A stretch of DNA of 64,000 nucleotides, from contig DVKG01000012.1 of the NCBI GenBank assembly GCA_018716135.1, positions 248,001 through 312,000 of the forward strand, given 5' to 3'. A model generated the notes under the pieces. That model saw nothing but the letters and a program-made list of their open reading frames with translations. It did not search any database and was not told where the DNA came from. The stretch is from Scybalosoma faecavium. Lineage in GTDB: Bacteria > Bacillota > Clostridia > Christensenellales > Christensenellaceae. Shown piece after piece: positions 33,656 to 42,541 of this stretch; within the stretch, counting starts at the first letter, position 1; every line of letters begins with the position of its first letter. The position numbers and the translations under genes were made by a program.

Positions 33656-35613
33656 GCGTTCGCCTCCTTAGCCGCCTGAGCATTTTTCTCAAATTCATCT
33701 TTTTTATTAAAGTTAGCATATTTGCTTATATACTGCCTGCGCGGATCTACGGCATCTCCCATAAGCGTAGATATTATTTCATCTGCCGCAGCCGCGTCCT
33801 CTATAGACACCTGCACGAGCACTCTGTTATCCGGATTGAGAGTCGTCTCCCAAAGCTGATCTTTGTTCATCTCGCCCAGTCCTTTATACCGCTGTACCTC
33901 TGCGCCCCGCCCCAGCTTCTTCTTCGCCTCTGCGAGCTGCTTTTCCGTATGCGCGTACAAAGTTTGCTTTCCTTTTTTTATACCGTAAAGCGGTGGTTTC
34001 GCAATATAGACATGCCCGTTCAGCACGAGATCTTTGAAATACCTGAAGAAAAAAGTCAGGAGAATGGTGCGTATATGGGCGCCGTCCTGATCCGCATCCG
34101 AGAGAATTATTACCTTATGATATTTAAGATTCTCTATCTTAAACGACTTGTCAAAGCCTGCGCCGAGAGCAGTTATGATAGAGCGAAATTCTTCATTAGC
34201 GAGAACCTGTTCTATTCTCTTTTTTTCCACATTCAGCGGCTTGCCTCTGAGCGGCAGAACAGCCTGGAACCTCCTATCTCGGCCCATCTTCGCACTTCCT
34301 CCCGCGCTGTCGCCCTCTACAATAAACAATTCGTTGAGCTCGCTCTTTCTGCCCGTGCAACTCGCCAGTTTGCCCACCAGAGGCGCGGCGTCCGCCTTGT
34401 TTTTTTCACGTTCCAGCTTCTTAGCCTTTTTCGCCGCCTCTCTGGATTTGGCAGCGACAAGCGCTTTCGCTGCAATTTTCGCACATGTGGCAGCGTTGCT
34501 CAGGTCTTCAAAATATGCGCCCAGACCTTCCTGAACCACCGCGTCTACGGCAGTTTTTGCCTCAGAATTGCCCAGCCGCGTCTTTGTCTGACCTTCAAAC
34601 TGTACATTAGCCATTTTGAGCGAAATAATAGCCGTCAGCCCCTCGCGGAAGTCCTCCCCTTCGAAAGACACTTTCTCTTTTACGGGGTTTCTTTTCAAAT
34701 ATTCGTTCATGACTTTTGTTATCGCCATACGCAGACCGGTCTCATGAGTTCCGCCTTCCGGCGTAGGTATGTTGTTGACGAAAGAATACATGTTTTCACT
34801 TTCATTCTGCACGTATTGCAGAGCTACGCTGACCGCGACTCCGTTCTTTTCGCCCGATACTGCTATCGGCGTCTGGTTTATCGCCTGCTTATCCTTGTTT
34901 ATATCCAGCAGGAAATCGCTTATTCCTCCGTCGCATCGAAATACTTCTCTCTTTTTCCGTCCCTCTCTCTCGTCGCTGAGCGTTATTTCCACCCCTTCGA
35001 CAAGATACGAGAGCTCTTTAAGCCTGCGCGCCACCTTATCAAAATTGATGTTCAGATCGTCAAATACGTCGGTATCCGCCAGATATGTTATTCTGGTTCC
35101 TCGTTTATTTGATTTGCCGACTTCCTTCAGCGGATACAATGGTTTCCCCGAGCGCAGTTTACCTTTCTCCATTACAGCGGCAAATTCCTGAACATAATGC
35201 TTCCCGCCAAAGAACACCTCCGCCTTGAGCCATTTCGACAGCGCGTTTACAACACTCGCGCCGACGCCATGCAGTCCGCCGGAAAACGCATAATTGGAAT
35301 TGTTGAATTTTCCTCCCGCATGCAGCTGAGTAAAAACAACCTCCACTCCGGATACCTTGAGCTCAGGATGAATGCCTACCGGAATGCCGCGGCCGTTGTC
35401 CTCTACGCATATGCTCCCGTCGTCGTGCAGCGTTATCGCTATTTTATCCGCATATTTGTTCGCCGCCTCGTCTATAGCGTTGTCTACTATTTCCCAGAGC
35501 ATATGGTGCAGTCCGCGCGAGCCTGTCGAGCCTATGTACATGCCCGGGCGTTTGCGCACTGCGTCCAATCCTTCCAAAACTTGTATATCTGAGGCTGTAT
35601 ATGTTTTTGCCAT
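33652..35613 (-). CDS. parE: Type IIA topoisomerase subunit B (ParE/GyrB family)
   Basis: The ATPase subunit, 653 residues. GHKL motifs: EIVDNAIDEA, DNGRGIP and GGLHGVGASVVNALS; then the transducer domain, and the TOPRIM metal site in FIVEGDSAGG, EGDSA and DADQDGAHIRTLL-like sequence (LSDADQDGAHIRTI). The start at 35613 (MAKTYTASDI) has AGGAGG four bases before; a longer frame begins near the promoter. It heads the parE-parC operon, driven by the promoter at 35670-35699. Whether the pair is topoisomerase IV or a second gyrase is not decided by this sequence. Confidence 0.88.
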   Translation of the reverse strand: MAKTYTASDIQVLEGLDAVRKRPGMYIGSTGSRGLHHMLWEIVDNAIDEAANKYADKIAITLHDDGSICVEDNGRGIPVGIHPELKVSGVEVVFTQLHAGGKFNNSNYAFSGGLHGVGASVVNALSKWLKAEVFFGGKHYVQEFAAVMEKGKLRSGKPLYPLKEVGKSNKRGTRITYLADTDVFDDLNINFDKVARRLKELSYLVEGVEITLSDEREGRKKREVFRCDGGISDFLLDINKDKQAINQTPIAVSGEKNGVAVSVALQYVQNESENMYSFVNNIPTPEGGTHETGLRMAITKVMNEYLKRNPVKEKVSFEGEDFREGLTAIISLKMANVQFEGQTKTRLGNSEAKTAVDAVVQEGLGAYFEDLSNAATCAKIAAKALVAAKSREAAKKAKKLEREKNKADAAPLVGKLASCTGRKSELNELFIVEGDSAGGSAKMGRDRRFQAVLPLRGKPLNVEKKRIEQVLANEEFRSIITALGAGFDKSFKIENLKYHKVIILSDADQDGAHIRTILLTFFFRYFKDLVLNGHVYIAKPPLYGIKKGKQTLYAHTEKQLAEAKKKLGRGAEVQRYKGLGEMNKDQLWETTLNPDNRVLVQVSIEDAAAADEIISTLMGDAVDPRRQYISKYANFNKKDEFEKNAQAAKEANA

Positions 35614-35669
35614 CATACCTCCTGCTTTATTCATCAGATTAGAATTATGCAGAGTCTGCATATCGTGTT

Positions 35670-35699
35670 ATTATACATCTTTTTCCGCATTACATTCAA
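35670..35699 (-). promoter_or_regulatory. parE-parC promoter
   Basis: On the minus strand TTGAAT, 18 bp, TATAAT, about 50 bases before the parE start. Confidence 0.6.
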
Positions 35700-35817
35700 G
35701 TGCGAATTCATACGGAATACTCATTCTGTTTAATCCGCACTCAGCTTTTGCCATATAGCCACATTTATTTTGGCGTATTTTCTCCAAGGCAATGACGTAA
35801 TCGTTTCGCTTTTTCAT
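35671..35817 (-). CDS. Possible 48-residue protein before parE (doubtful)
   Basis: In the 340-bp spoIIE-parE gap a frame opens at ATG 35817 (MKKRNDYVIALEKIRQNK) and closes at 35671, with AGGG about eight bases upstream. It has no recognisable domain, and its 3' end runs through the parE promoter, which argues against it. Its composition is not unlike a real soluble protein. The rest of this gap holds the spoIIE terminator and the parE promoter. Confidence 0.2.
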   Translation of the reverse strand: MKKRNDYVIALEKIRQNKCGYMAKAECGLNRMSIPYEFALECNAEKDV

Positions 35818-35857
35818 AAAGCAGCCCTATCTCTCTATGAGCCGTAAGTATTTCTCG

Positions 35858-35893
35858 ATAAAAAAGCTCTGCATTCCTTTTATGAATGCAGAG
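35858..35893 (-). terminator. spoIIE terminator
   Basis: CTCTGCATTC (35867-35876) and GAATGCAGAG (35884-35893) make a perfect 10-bp stem, followed on the minus strand by six Ts. Confidence 0.9.
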
Positions 35894-35953
35894 TTTACTC
35901 TAATATAGTTTTTTATATTCATGATGTGTTTTTCTATAGCCACATCATAGATC

Positions 35954-38299
35954 TCAGGCGGATTTGTTAATTCTGGTCACCATCACTGTCATATCGTCTT
36001 TGTTTTTCCCTTTGCTGCATTCTACCGCCATCTCTAAAATTGCATCAGCTATTTCCTGTGTGTTTCTCAACATAGAAGCTGCCATCATAAGCTCAAACAT
36101 ATCCTCATCCATGCTCTCCAAATCCGCAATTCCGTCAGTAAACATAACTATCAGATCTTCATTTTGCAAATCTACTTCTGTCTTTTGCGGTTTAAATTCC
36201 TCCAAAATCCCTATGGGCAAAGAGCCCGAATGTATTTTCTTTGCAGACTCTCCACGTATAATATATGAATGAGGCGCCCCTATCTTAGTAAAATCAGCCT
36301 TTCCCGTATGCAGATTTATCATACATAAATCCATTGTAGAGAAATTATCCTCACTGCTGGATAATATAAGCAGTTTATTTATGGCGTCCAATATTGTCTT
36401 TTCGTCAAATCCTGCGCTGTAGAAATCCTCCATGAGAGACACCGCCGACTCGCTTTCTTTTGCGGCTCGCTCCCCCGTGCCCATTCCATCGCACAGCAGC
36501 AGCATAAATCTGCCGTCAGGCAGAGGATAAGCAGCGTGAGCATCTCCCGAAACCTTGCTCCCTTCTTTAGATGCACAGGATATGCCGGTGCTCAGTCCAA
36601 ACTTCTTTGCCTGTTCAAATCTAAGACGGCACGTTTTAGACGATCCGCACGAAGCTGTATTTTTGACATGCGTCATAGGCCTGCCGCAAACCTCACTTAT
36701 AACTTTTTTTATTCTGTTTTCACACAAGTCTTTTCCGCCGCACGAACGAACTTTCAAATCGACGGCAATAGCTCCGCCGTGTACTTCGGCGCAAACCTCG
36801 CTTACGTCCACAGCCGCCCCGTCCAGCGCACATCTCAGAGCATCCTCCAGCTCCGGTTTAAACTCCAGCTCAGTCTGAACCTCGTTCGAAAGGCTGCCTA
36901 TAACGCGAGAAACCCCCATGAGCTGCTCGCCGACTATAGCTCGGCTCTCTTCAACACGTTCCTCCAGCCTGCGGTTTGTAAGATAGTCCGCGAAAAGCCT
37001 GCGCGCCGACGCCAAAACGCGCTGAGGATACAGGCATTTTTTCGCAAGCCCCTGCGGCATGTCCTTCTCCACAAGATTGGGATTTTTCTGATATCTATCA
37101 AAAAGCTTGTGCATTTGCGTTAGTGTTTTATCAAAATCCTTGTCCCAGCAATTTTTATAACACATGCAGTTTGCGCAAGCACTCTCAGGTATCCCCGCCA
37201 GCATATAGGATATACTGCGAACCTTATTTTTTTCCGACATGCTCGAGAACACCTTCGACGCATTTGCGAAAACAGCCGACATTTCCTTCAGCCTGCCCAC
37301 GGTCAGCTGCTTAAAACGCTCAAAATGCAGCGTCTGCTCATATGTTCTGAGCAGATTTGCGTCCACATATCTGCCCAGCTTTTCAGAGAAAGATTTGGGC
37401 GTAAACATGAATCCGATAAGAGCTATCGTGCTGTCTATAAAAGGCAGCGCGCTCCTAAAGCCGTATCCAAGATAGAACGATACTATTATATTCATCGAGA
37501 AAAACGCTGCGGCCGAGCCCAGCTTTTTTAATTTGCGCACAGCCCCCGCCGACAAGCCGCATATGGCCAACGACGCCATTATTTGCGTATCCGCTCCCGT
37601 TATTGCACACGCGAAGCCCAGCGCCGCGCCGACCGCAGCGCCTATCCCCGCTCCTCCGAGATATGCAGCCAGAACAGTTATATAAGACGCCGCGATAGTA
37701 CGCAGGTATACTCCTGCAATATTCAGCTCTCCGACGCCCAAAACCGCAAGCAGCGTCACCAACGCAACGCTTACAATTTCCTCATCCGTGAGCACCACGC
37801 GGACACGTCTCTGAGAAAAAAGCTTGACCACACTGTTCATGACCAGTACCATCAGCATACACACGCACATTTCTATTGCAGAAGAAACAATAGACAACAA
37901 AAGCATCATTTTAAACGCGATTGTACATATTGGATACGCAGCGAGTATCGTAATTATAGCCATTCTGGGCTGGAGCTCTATTTTCAGTGCAGTCATCACT
38001 ATCATAGACGCAGAACAAAGCCCTACGATCGCGAAACTGAACGCAGGATTATCCATCTGAAGTATGAATGTCGCCAAAGACGCCAAAACTCCGGCAAGCG
38101 CCATAAACGGATTTATAGTCTGCGCGTTCAGAAAAGACATAAGCACAAAAGCTGCTCCGAAAGGCCATATTCCGCCCGAAATGCTCACCCTGCCTATAAG
38201 GAACGCCGCGGCGAAAACACCCCCGAGCCTTAATGCACCGCGCATGGTTACGCCAAGCTGAGCTTCCTCCGGCTTATTTTGTCTCTTAATCTGTGCCAT
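35954..38299 (-). CDS. spoIIE: Stage II sporulation protein E (serine phosphatase)
   Basis: Dephosphorylates SpoIIAA to release sigma-F in the forespore and helps shift the division site. The 781-residue protein has the SpoIIE layout: about ten membrane helices in residues 30-310, a central FtsZ-interacting/coiled region with a cysteine cluster (ACANCMCYKNCW), and a C-terminal PP2C/SpoIIE phosphatase with CDGMGTGERA at 603-612 and MFTDGIADLE near 720. It is monocistronic between its own terminator and a Spo0A-type promoter (38349-38403). Strong evidence that the organism sporulates or descends from a sporulator. Confidence 0.96.
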   Translation of the reverse strand: MAQIKRQNKPEEAQLGVTMRGALRLGGVFAAAFLIGRVSISGGIWPFGAAFVLMSFLNAQTINPFMALAGVLASLATFILQMDNPAFSFAIVGLCSASMIVMTALKIELQPRMAIITILAAYPICTIAFKMMLLLSIVSSAIEMCVCMLMVLVMNSVVKLFSQRRVRVVLTDEEIVSVALVTLLAVLGVGELNIAGVYLRTIAASYITVLAAYLGGAGIGAAVGAALGFACAITGADTQIMASLAICGLSAGAVRKLKKLGSAAAFFSMNIIVSFYLGYGFRSALPFIDSTIALIGFMFTPKSFSEKLGRYVDANLLRTYEQTLHFERFKQLTVGRLKEMSAVFANASKVFSSMSEKNKVRSISYMLAGIPESACANCMCYKNCWDKDFDKTLTQMHKLFDRYQKNPNLVEKDMPQGLAKKCLYPQRVLASARRLFADYLTNRRLEERVEESRAIVGEQLMGVSRVIGSLSNEVQTELEFKPELEDALRCALDGAAVDVSEVCAEVHGGAIAVDLKVRSCGGKDLCENRIKKVISEVCGRPMTHVKNTASCGSSKTCRLRFEQAKKFGLSTGISCASKEGSKVSGDAHAAYPLPDGRFMLLLCDGMGTGERAAKESESAVSLMEDFYSAGFDEKTILDAINKLLILSSSEDNFSTMDLCMINLHTGKADFTKIGAPHSYIIRGESAKKIHSGSLPIGILEEFKPQKTEVDLQNEDLIVMFTDGIADLESMDEDMFELMMAASMLRNTQEIADAILEMAVECSKGKNKDDMTVMVTRINKSA

Positions 38300-38348
38300 A
38301 CATCATAATCCTCCGATATGCTTTAGTTTCCGATTATCGGCAGAATTA

Positions 38349-38403
38349 ATTATATATGTACCGCTGTGCGTAAAGTGTCATTCAGCGCGCAGTATGTTCG
38401 ACA
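38349..38403 (-). promoter_or_regulatory. spoIIE promoter with 0A box and 21-bp spacer
   Basis: On the minus strand, in order: a perfect Spo0A box TGTCGAA (38397-38403), a -35-like ATGACA (38376-38381), exactly 21 bp, and TATAAT (38349-38354). A weaker 0A-like TTCGATG (38409-38415) lies further upstream. B. subtilis spoIIE and spoIIG promoters have the same unusual 21-22-bp spacing and 0A boxes. Confidence 0.75.
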
Positions 38404-38504
38404 TATACCATCGAATACGCACTGTTTTTGCCGTATCCGTTTTTTGTTTGTTGATTAACCTTTCCGTATCGCTCACAGTTTATTTTCTGTTTCTATTCTC
38501 TCAA

Positions 38505-38560
38505 AATGAAAAAACAGAACAAAGTCTGCAATACAATGCGTAAACCCTGCTCTGTTTTTG
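38505..38560 (-). terminator. Terminator of the murG-methyltransferase unit
   Basis: In the minus-strand RNA AAAACAGAGCAGG (38546-38558 read in reverse) pairs, with G-U pairs, with the CTTTGTTCTGTTTT arm (38511-38524), followed by T-rich sequence. Confidence 0.6.
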
Positions 38561-38578
38561 TTTTATCATCAATTTTAT

Positions 38579-40150
38579 TTACTTGTTTTTTAAAACAAAC
38601 ATGCTCGGATGCAGCCCGCCGGCGCTGAATGTACACTTGTCCTCCAGCTCCATACTCTCCGGCTGCAGCTCTGCAAGAAGCTTTTTTTCATGCGTAAAAA
38701 GGAACGCGACCCCGTCTTTTTTAAGCATTTTCGTCAAATTTCTCAAAAACGCCGCGTACAAAGATCTGTTCTCATCATGCGACCCGACCCGCAGTCCAAA
38801 CGGCATGTTGCATATTACCTCATCGAATTTATCTCGGAACGGCGATCCCGCATTTTTGATGAGAAAATGAGCTCCCGTCTTGGCGTTTCGCTCGTTTTGC
38901 CGAGCTGCTCTCAGCGCATCTGAATTAATATCCGTACCCGTGAGAGACGCATAGGAGTATTTTGCTCTTTCAAAAAGCATCGTTCCTGCTCCGCAAAACG
39001 GATCCAGCACATCAGCCTTTTCTTTCAAATAAGGCTTTATAAATCTCATACAGCTCGCCGCCACGGCAGGATGAATACTCGCGCTTATCGCGTCGGTACG
39101 ATACTGGAAACGCCCGTCCAGCTTAGGCGCAGGCGCAGCCCCCAGATAAGCCTTTTCTCTCGTCAGCAAAAGCCGGACGGAAAAAGCATAGTTTGAAGGG
39201 CTGTTTATAAGCCCGCGAGGCAGAAGCTCCGCGGCTATCTCAGACGACACCTTGCTCCTGAGCTGCTGTGTAGTCTGACTGTTCAAAGACTGAACGTCTA
39301 CGCGAAATCTCAACTCACCTTCGCCATACATTGTACGTATCAAATCTTCAAACCCGCCGCTTTTCGCCGCCCGCACCGCCGCATTCATAGTATCGAAGAC
39401 GCCGTACAGCACATTCATATCATAAAAAGACCGCGCGACATAAAGGCTGCTCAGCTTCGGAACATTCTTCACGCTGACAAAGCCATTCAGCGCTTTATGC
39501 AGACTTACGCTGTAGCCCAGCGCTTTCAGCTCCTCGGCCGTCACCTTTGCCGACGGACAGCGCAGAAGAATTTCATTTTTTTCAGGCAGAGCTTTTACCT
39601 TAACGTCCGTATCTTCCCCTCCGCGCAAAGAGGATATTGCTTTTGAGAGAGCCGCAGCCTGCTCGCGTATATGCTTCTCGCTGCAATCAGACGGCAGAAC
39701 ATAATCCGTAAGCGCTGTTATCGCGGCGGGAGTACGTTTGGCGTTGCCAATGGCGAGTATAATCGAAGGGCGCACAAACTCCGTCCCCTCCGTATTCAAA
39801 GCTTCTATCAGCTCGGAGCAAAATTCATCAGGCTTCAGATTCCCCAATAGCTGAGCTGCGCTCTTACGAACCTTTGGATCTGAGTTCTTGAGCATTCCGG
39901 CTGTCTTTTCTCTCTGCAAATCCATATAATGGCTGATAAGCTCTCCCGAAGCCTTAGACGAGGACAAGTCGCAAAGAGCGCGAGCCGCCGCACGGGCGTT
40001 TTTCCCTCCGGCAGTCGCCATGCTCATCAGTCTGCCTATCCCCGCTCGGGTAGCGTAAGGCGCGAGGCCCTCGCGTCTCGCCGCAGGAGACGCCTCTGCG
40101 AGAGACGCCAGCACTCTCTCCAGCTTGCTTAAATCTACGTTTTCTGTCAT
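38579..40150 (-). CDS. HEAT-repeat/THUMP-like/RNA methyltransferase fusion
   Basis: A 523-residue protein I cannot match to one named gene. Residues about 1-175 are Ala/Leu-rich helical repeats of the HEAT type (DPKVRKSAAQLLGNL at 91-105 is the clearest unit). Residues about 185-340 look like a THUMP/ferredoxin-like RNA-binding region. Residues about 345-523 are a UPF0020/TrmN-type methyltransferase: SIHPAVAASCMRF, the SAM motif LDPFCGAGTMLFERA from residue 382, GTDINSDALRAA, and a catalytic CNMPFG at 447-452 (family norm NPP-F/Y-G, here NMPFG). Probable role: N2-methylguanosine formation in tRNA or rRNA, with the HEAT array as a docking surface. It follows murG by 16 bp. Confidence 0.75.
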   Translation of the reverse strand: MTENVDLSKLERVLASLAEASPAARREGLAPYATRAGIGRLMSMATAGGKNARAAARALCDLSSSKASGELISHYMDLQREKTAGMLKNSDPKVRKSAAQLLGNLKPDEFCSELIEALNTEGTEFVRPSIILAIGNAKRTPAAITALTDYVLPSDCSEKHIREQAAALSKAISSLRGGEDTDVKVKALPEKNEILLRCPSAKVTAEELKALGYSVSLHKALNGFVSVKNVPKLSSLYVARSFYDMNVLYGVFDTMNAAVRAAKSGGFEDLIRTMYGEGELRFRVDVQSLNSQTTQQLRSKVSSEIAAELLPRGLINSPSNYAFSVRLLLTREKAYLGAAPAPKLDGRFQYRTDAISASIHPAVAASCMRFIKPYLKEKADVLDPFCGAGTMLFERAKYSYASLTGTDINSDALRAARQNERNAKTGAHFLIKNAGSPFRDKFDEVICNMPFGLRVGSHDENRSLYAAFLRNLTKMLKKDGVAFLFTHEKKLLAELQPESMELEDKCTFSAGGLHPSMFVLKNK

Positions 40151-40166
40151 GTAATTTCCTTTGCAA

Positions 40167-41258
40167 TTATTTTGCGTGCTTTGGTTCGCCTTTTTCCCTC
40201 ACGCATGAGTATATCTCTCGCAGTACGTTTTCTGTGCCGTTGGATATTCCGCTGTCCATCATAGCCTTTTTCAGCTCGCCGGATCTGCGGTTCAGCTCAT
40301 CCAGACTGTCGCGCAGAGTTTCCGGCGTTATATCCGATTGCTGTAAAACTAAACTGAATCCCTTGCTCTCGAAATAATTAGCATTCAGTATTTGGTCGCC
40401 TCTGCTCGCCTCCTTGGGCAGAGGAACGAGAAGAGCAGGTATGTTCAGTGCAAGTATTTCAAATATAGCGTTAGCTCCCGCGCGAGAAAGCATCAGGTCT
40501 GTCGCAGCGAATATATCCGGCAGCTCCTCGCTTACAAATTCGTACTGTCTATACCCCGCTTTCCCTTCCAGGGCATTATTCAATTTGTCGGCGCCGCGTA
40601 TATGAGCGATGTCGTATTTCTCAAGAAGATCGTCAATTATGGCGTCTACCGCATCGTTGACCGCCTGCGCTCCGAGACTGCCTCCCATGATGAGCAGGAC
40701 GGGCTTTTCCCCTGAGAAGCCGAGAAAATTCAATCCGCGCGCTCTGTCTCCGTCGAAAAGCTCGCCTCGCACCGGCGCTCCCGTGACCACCGCGCCGCCT
40801 TCCACATGCTTGGCCGCCGCTTCAAAAGCCACCAATACCTTGCTGGCTTTTGGTATTGCCAGACGGTTGGCAAGACCCGGAGTATAATCCGATTCGTGCA
40901 GCACAACGGGGGCGCCGCAGCTCTTCGCCGCAAACACCACCGGAACGGTCACAAACCCGCCTTTTGAAAATACGACGTCCGGTTTAATCTGTTTCATGAG
41001 CTTTTTCGCCTGAAAATACCCGGCCGCTATCTTAAACGGATCTACAAAATTCTTAAAACTAAAATAACGTCTCAGTTTTCCCGCGCTGATAGAGTAATAC
41101 TTCAGGCCGGCTTTTGTAATTATATCTCTTTCTATTCCGTCTTTTGTGCCTATATAGTATATATCAAATCCGTCCTTTTCCAGCTCAGGTACCAGCGCAA
41201 GATTAGGCGTTACATGACCTGCGCTCCCCCCGCCCGTAAGTACGATTCTCTTAGACAT
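40167..41258 (-). CDS. murG: UDP-GlcNAc:lipid I N-acetylglucosaminyltransferase
   Basis: Makes lipid II at the inner face of the membrane. The 363-residue GT28 protein has the N-terminal VLTGGGSAGHVTPNLAL (the family GGTGGH reads GGGSAGH), GGFVTVPVVFAA, LHESDYTPGLANR, and the C-terminal donor-site motifs MGGSLGAQAVN and RAGANAIFEIL near residues 190 and 270. The start at 41258 (MSKRIVLTG) follows GGAGAGG. The gene stands outside any division/cell-wall cluster, with the HEAT-methyltransferase gene downstream, as in some clostridia. Promoter at 41297-41325. Confidence 0.94.
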   Translation of the reverse strand: MSKRIVLTGGGSAGHVTPNLALVPELEKDGFDIYYIGTKDGIERDIITKAGLKYYSISAGKLRRYFSFKNFVDPFKIAAGYFQAKKLMKQIKPDVVFSKGGFVTVPVVFAAKSCGAPVVLHESDYTPGLANRLAIPKASKVLVAFEAAAKHVEGGAVVTGAPVRGELFDGDRARGLNFLGFSGEKPVLLIMGGSLGAQAVNDAVDAIIDDLLEKYDIAHIRGADKLNNALEGKAGYRQYEFVSEELPDIFAATDLMLSRAGANAIFEILALNIPALLVPLPKEASRGDQILNANYFESKGFSLVLQQSDITPETLRDSLDELNRRSGELKKAMMDSGISNGTENVLREIYSCVREKGEPKHAK

Positions 41259-41296
41259 ATTAACCTCTCCAATCATAGTAGCTTAAACCACGTCTT

Positions 41297-41325
41297 ATCA
41301 TACCATAATATTCATCAGGATGCAA
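41297..41325 (-). promoter_or_regulatory. murG promoter
   Basis: On the minus strand TTGCAT, 17 bp, TATGAT, about 40 bases before murG. It begins just after the MFS stop codon, with no terminator between. Confidence 0.5.
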
Positions 41326-41340
41326 AATGCGTACAGCTTT

Positions 41341-42501
41341 TTAAACTTCATATTTAAACTTTTTTCTTCCCAAGGCATAGACCGCAAGCCCGGCAGGTAT
41401 CGTCGCCAAAAATACCGGAAAAAAATACTCCGCGTCTAAATATTCAAAAAGTACTCCGCCGAGAGTCGGGCCGAAGGTCAGACCTAAATCCAGCCCTACG
41501 TAATATGTGCTGTTCGCAAGCCCTCGCCGCCCTTCTCCCGCAAGCAATATCGCCGTAGATTGGCACACAGAGCACATTATGCCGTATCCTCCCGCCATAA
41601 ACGCCGCTGCTATAAACATGCCCGCATTGCTCTGCATTACGCTGAGCGAGATTATCGCTCCCGCCGCGCAGATCGAGCTCCCCAGCAGAAAAACCACAAA
41701 AGGAAGCTTGTCAAAAAGGTTTTTGAGAGAAAATCGAAGTATCAGCAGCACAGCCGCATAAGCCGGGAAAAAAAAGCTTATATTAACAGACAGCCCGCGT
41801 ACTTCTGCATAGCTGACCAAAAACGACTGCGTAGCGCAGTACGGTATTGTGAACAGCATTACTATCAAGGCGACGGGCAGCACGTTCTTGTCTATAACTT
41901 GCAGCCTGCGTTTCTCTTCTGTTCGGATCGAGGGCTCCGGTTCGCCTTTGTCCTTGACAAACTGTATTATTACAACAGTCAGCAAAGAAAATGAAGCCGC
42001 CACTGCAAAAGCCGGTCTGTATCCTATCGCCTGATAAATACTCACGCCTATCGCGGGAGCTACCGCCATCCCCAGTGCATTTATCGCGCCGTAAACTCCC
42101 ATGCCCGAGCCTATTTTATCTCTGGGAAGCATGTTCGACACCCATGTAGACATACAGACCGAGCAGCACGCAAAGCCTATGCCGTTTACTATCCTCGCCG
42201 CAACCACGACCGCCGGATTCGGCGCGGCAATATACCCTACGCACGCCAAAAGCATCAATCCCGCCCCTACAAACGCCAGCTTATATTTACTCAGCTTATC
42301 CGCGAGATTCCCTGCGATCGGACGGCAAAGCAAAGAACACAAATACATTATTCCGCCTATCATCCCCATAAGCGCCGCGTCCGTACCCAAATCTGACGAA
42401 AAGCCCGTTATCAACGGAGTCACAAGCATAGGGCTTGACATATAGAAAAAGCTCGCCGCTAATACCAGTATTATATCTTTTGTGTATACACGCTGTTTCA
42501 T
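41341..42501 (-). CDS. Major facilitator superfamily transporter
   Basis: A 386-residue protein with 12 probable membrane helices. The MFS motif between helices 2 and 3 is visible as GNLADKLSKYKLAFVGAG near residues 65-82 (consensus GxLaDrxGrr), and helix 4-5 carries the RIVNGIGFACCSVCMSTWV region typical of drug:H+ antiporters of the DHA1 type. It is downstream of a MarR-family repressor gene on the same strand, which suggests inducible efflux of a toxic compound. The substrate is unknown. The 150-bp gap to marR carries copy A of a dispersed repeat (42542-42689). Confidence 0.85.
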   Translation of the reverse strand: MKQRVYTKDIILVLAASFFYMSSPMLVTPLITGFSSDLGTDAALMGMIGGIMYLCSLLCRPIAGNLADKLSKYKLAFVGAGLMLLACVGYIAAPNPAVVVAARIVNGIGFACCSVCMSTWVSNMLPRDKIGSGMGVYGAINALGMAVAPAIGVSIYQAIGYRPAFAVAASFSLLTVVIIQFVKDKGEPEPSIRTEEKRRLQVIDKNVLPVALIVMLFTIPYCATQSFLVSYAEVRGLSVNISFFFPAYAAVLLILRFSLKNLFDKLPFVVFLLGSSICAAGAIISLSVMQSNAGMFIAAAFMAGGYGIMCSVCQSTAILLAGEGRRGLANSTYYVGLDLGLTFGPTLGGVLFEYLDAEYFFPVFLATIPAGLAVYALGRKKFKYEV

Positions 42502-42541
42502 CTCTACCTCTTAAATAATACTCAAAAGCCATTTTGAGTTC

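Noticed and set aside
33637..35112. Plus-strand reading frame of 491 codons
   Set aside because: Antisense to parE/parC; no recognisable domain, no ribosome site, protein composition implausible.
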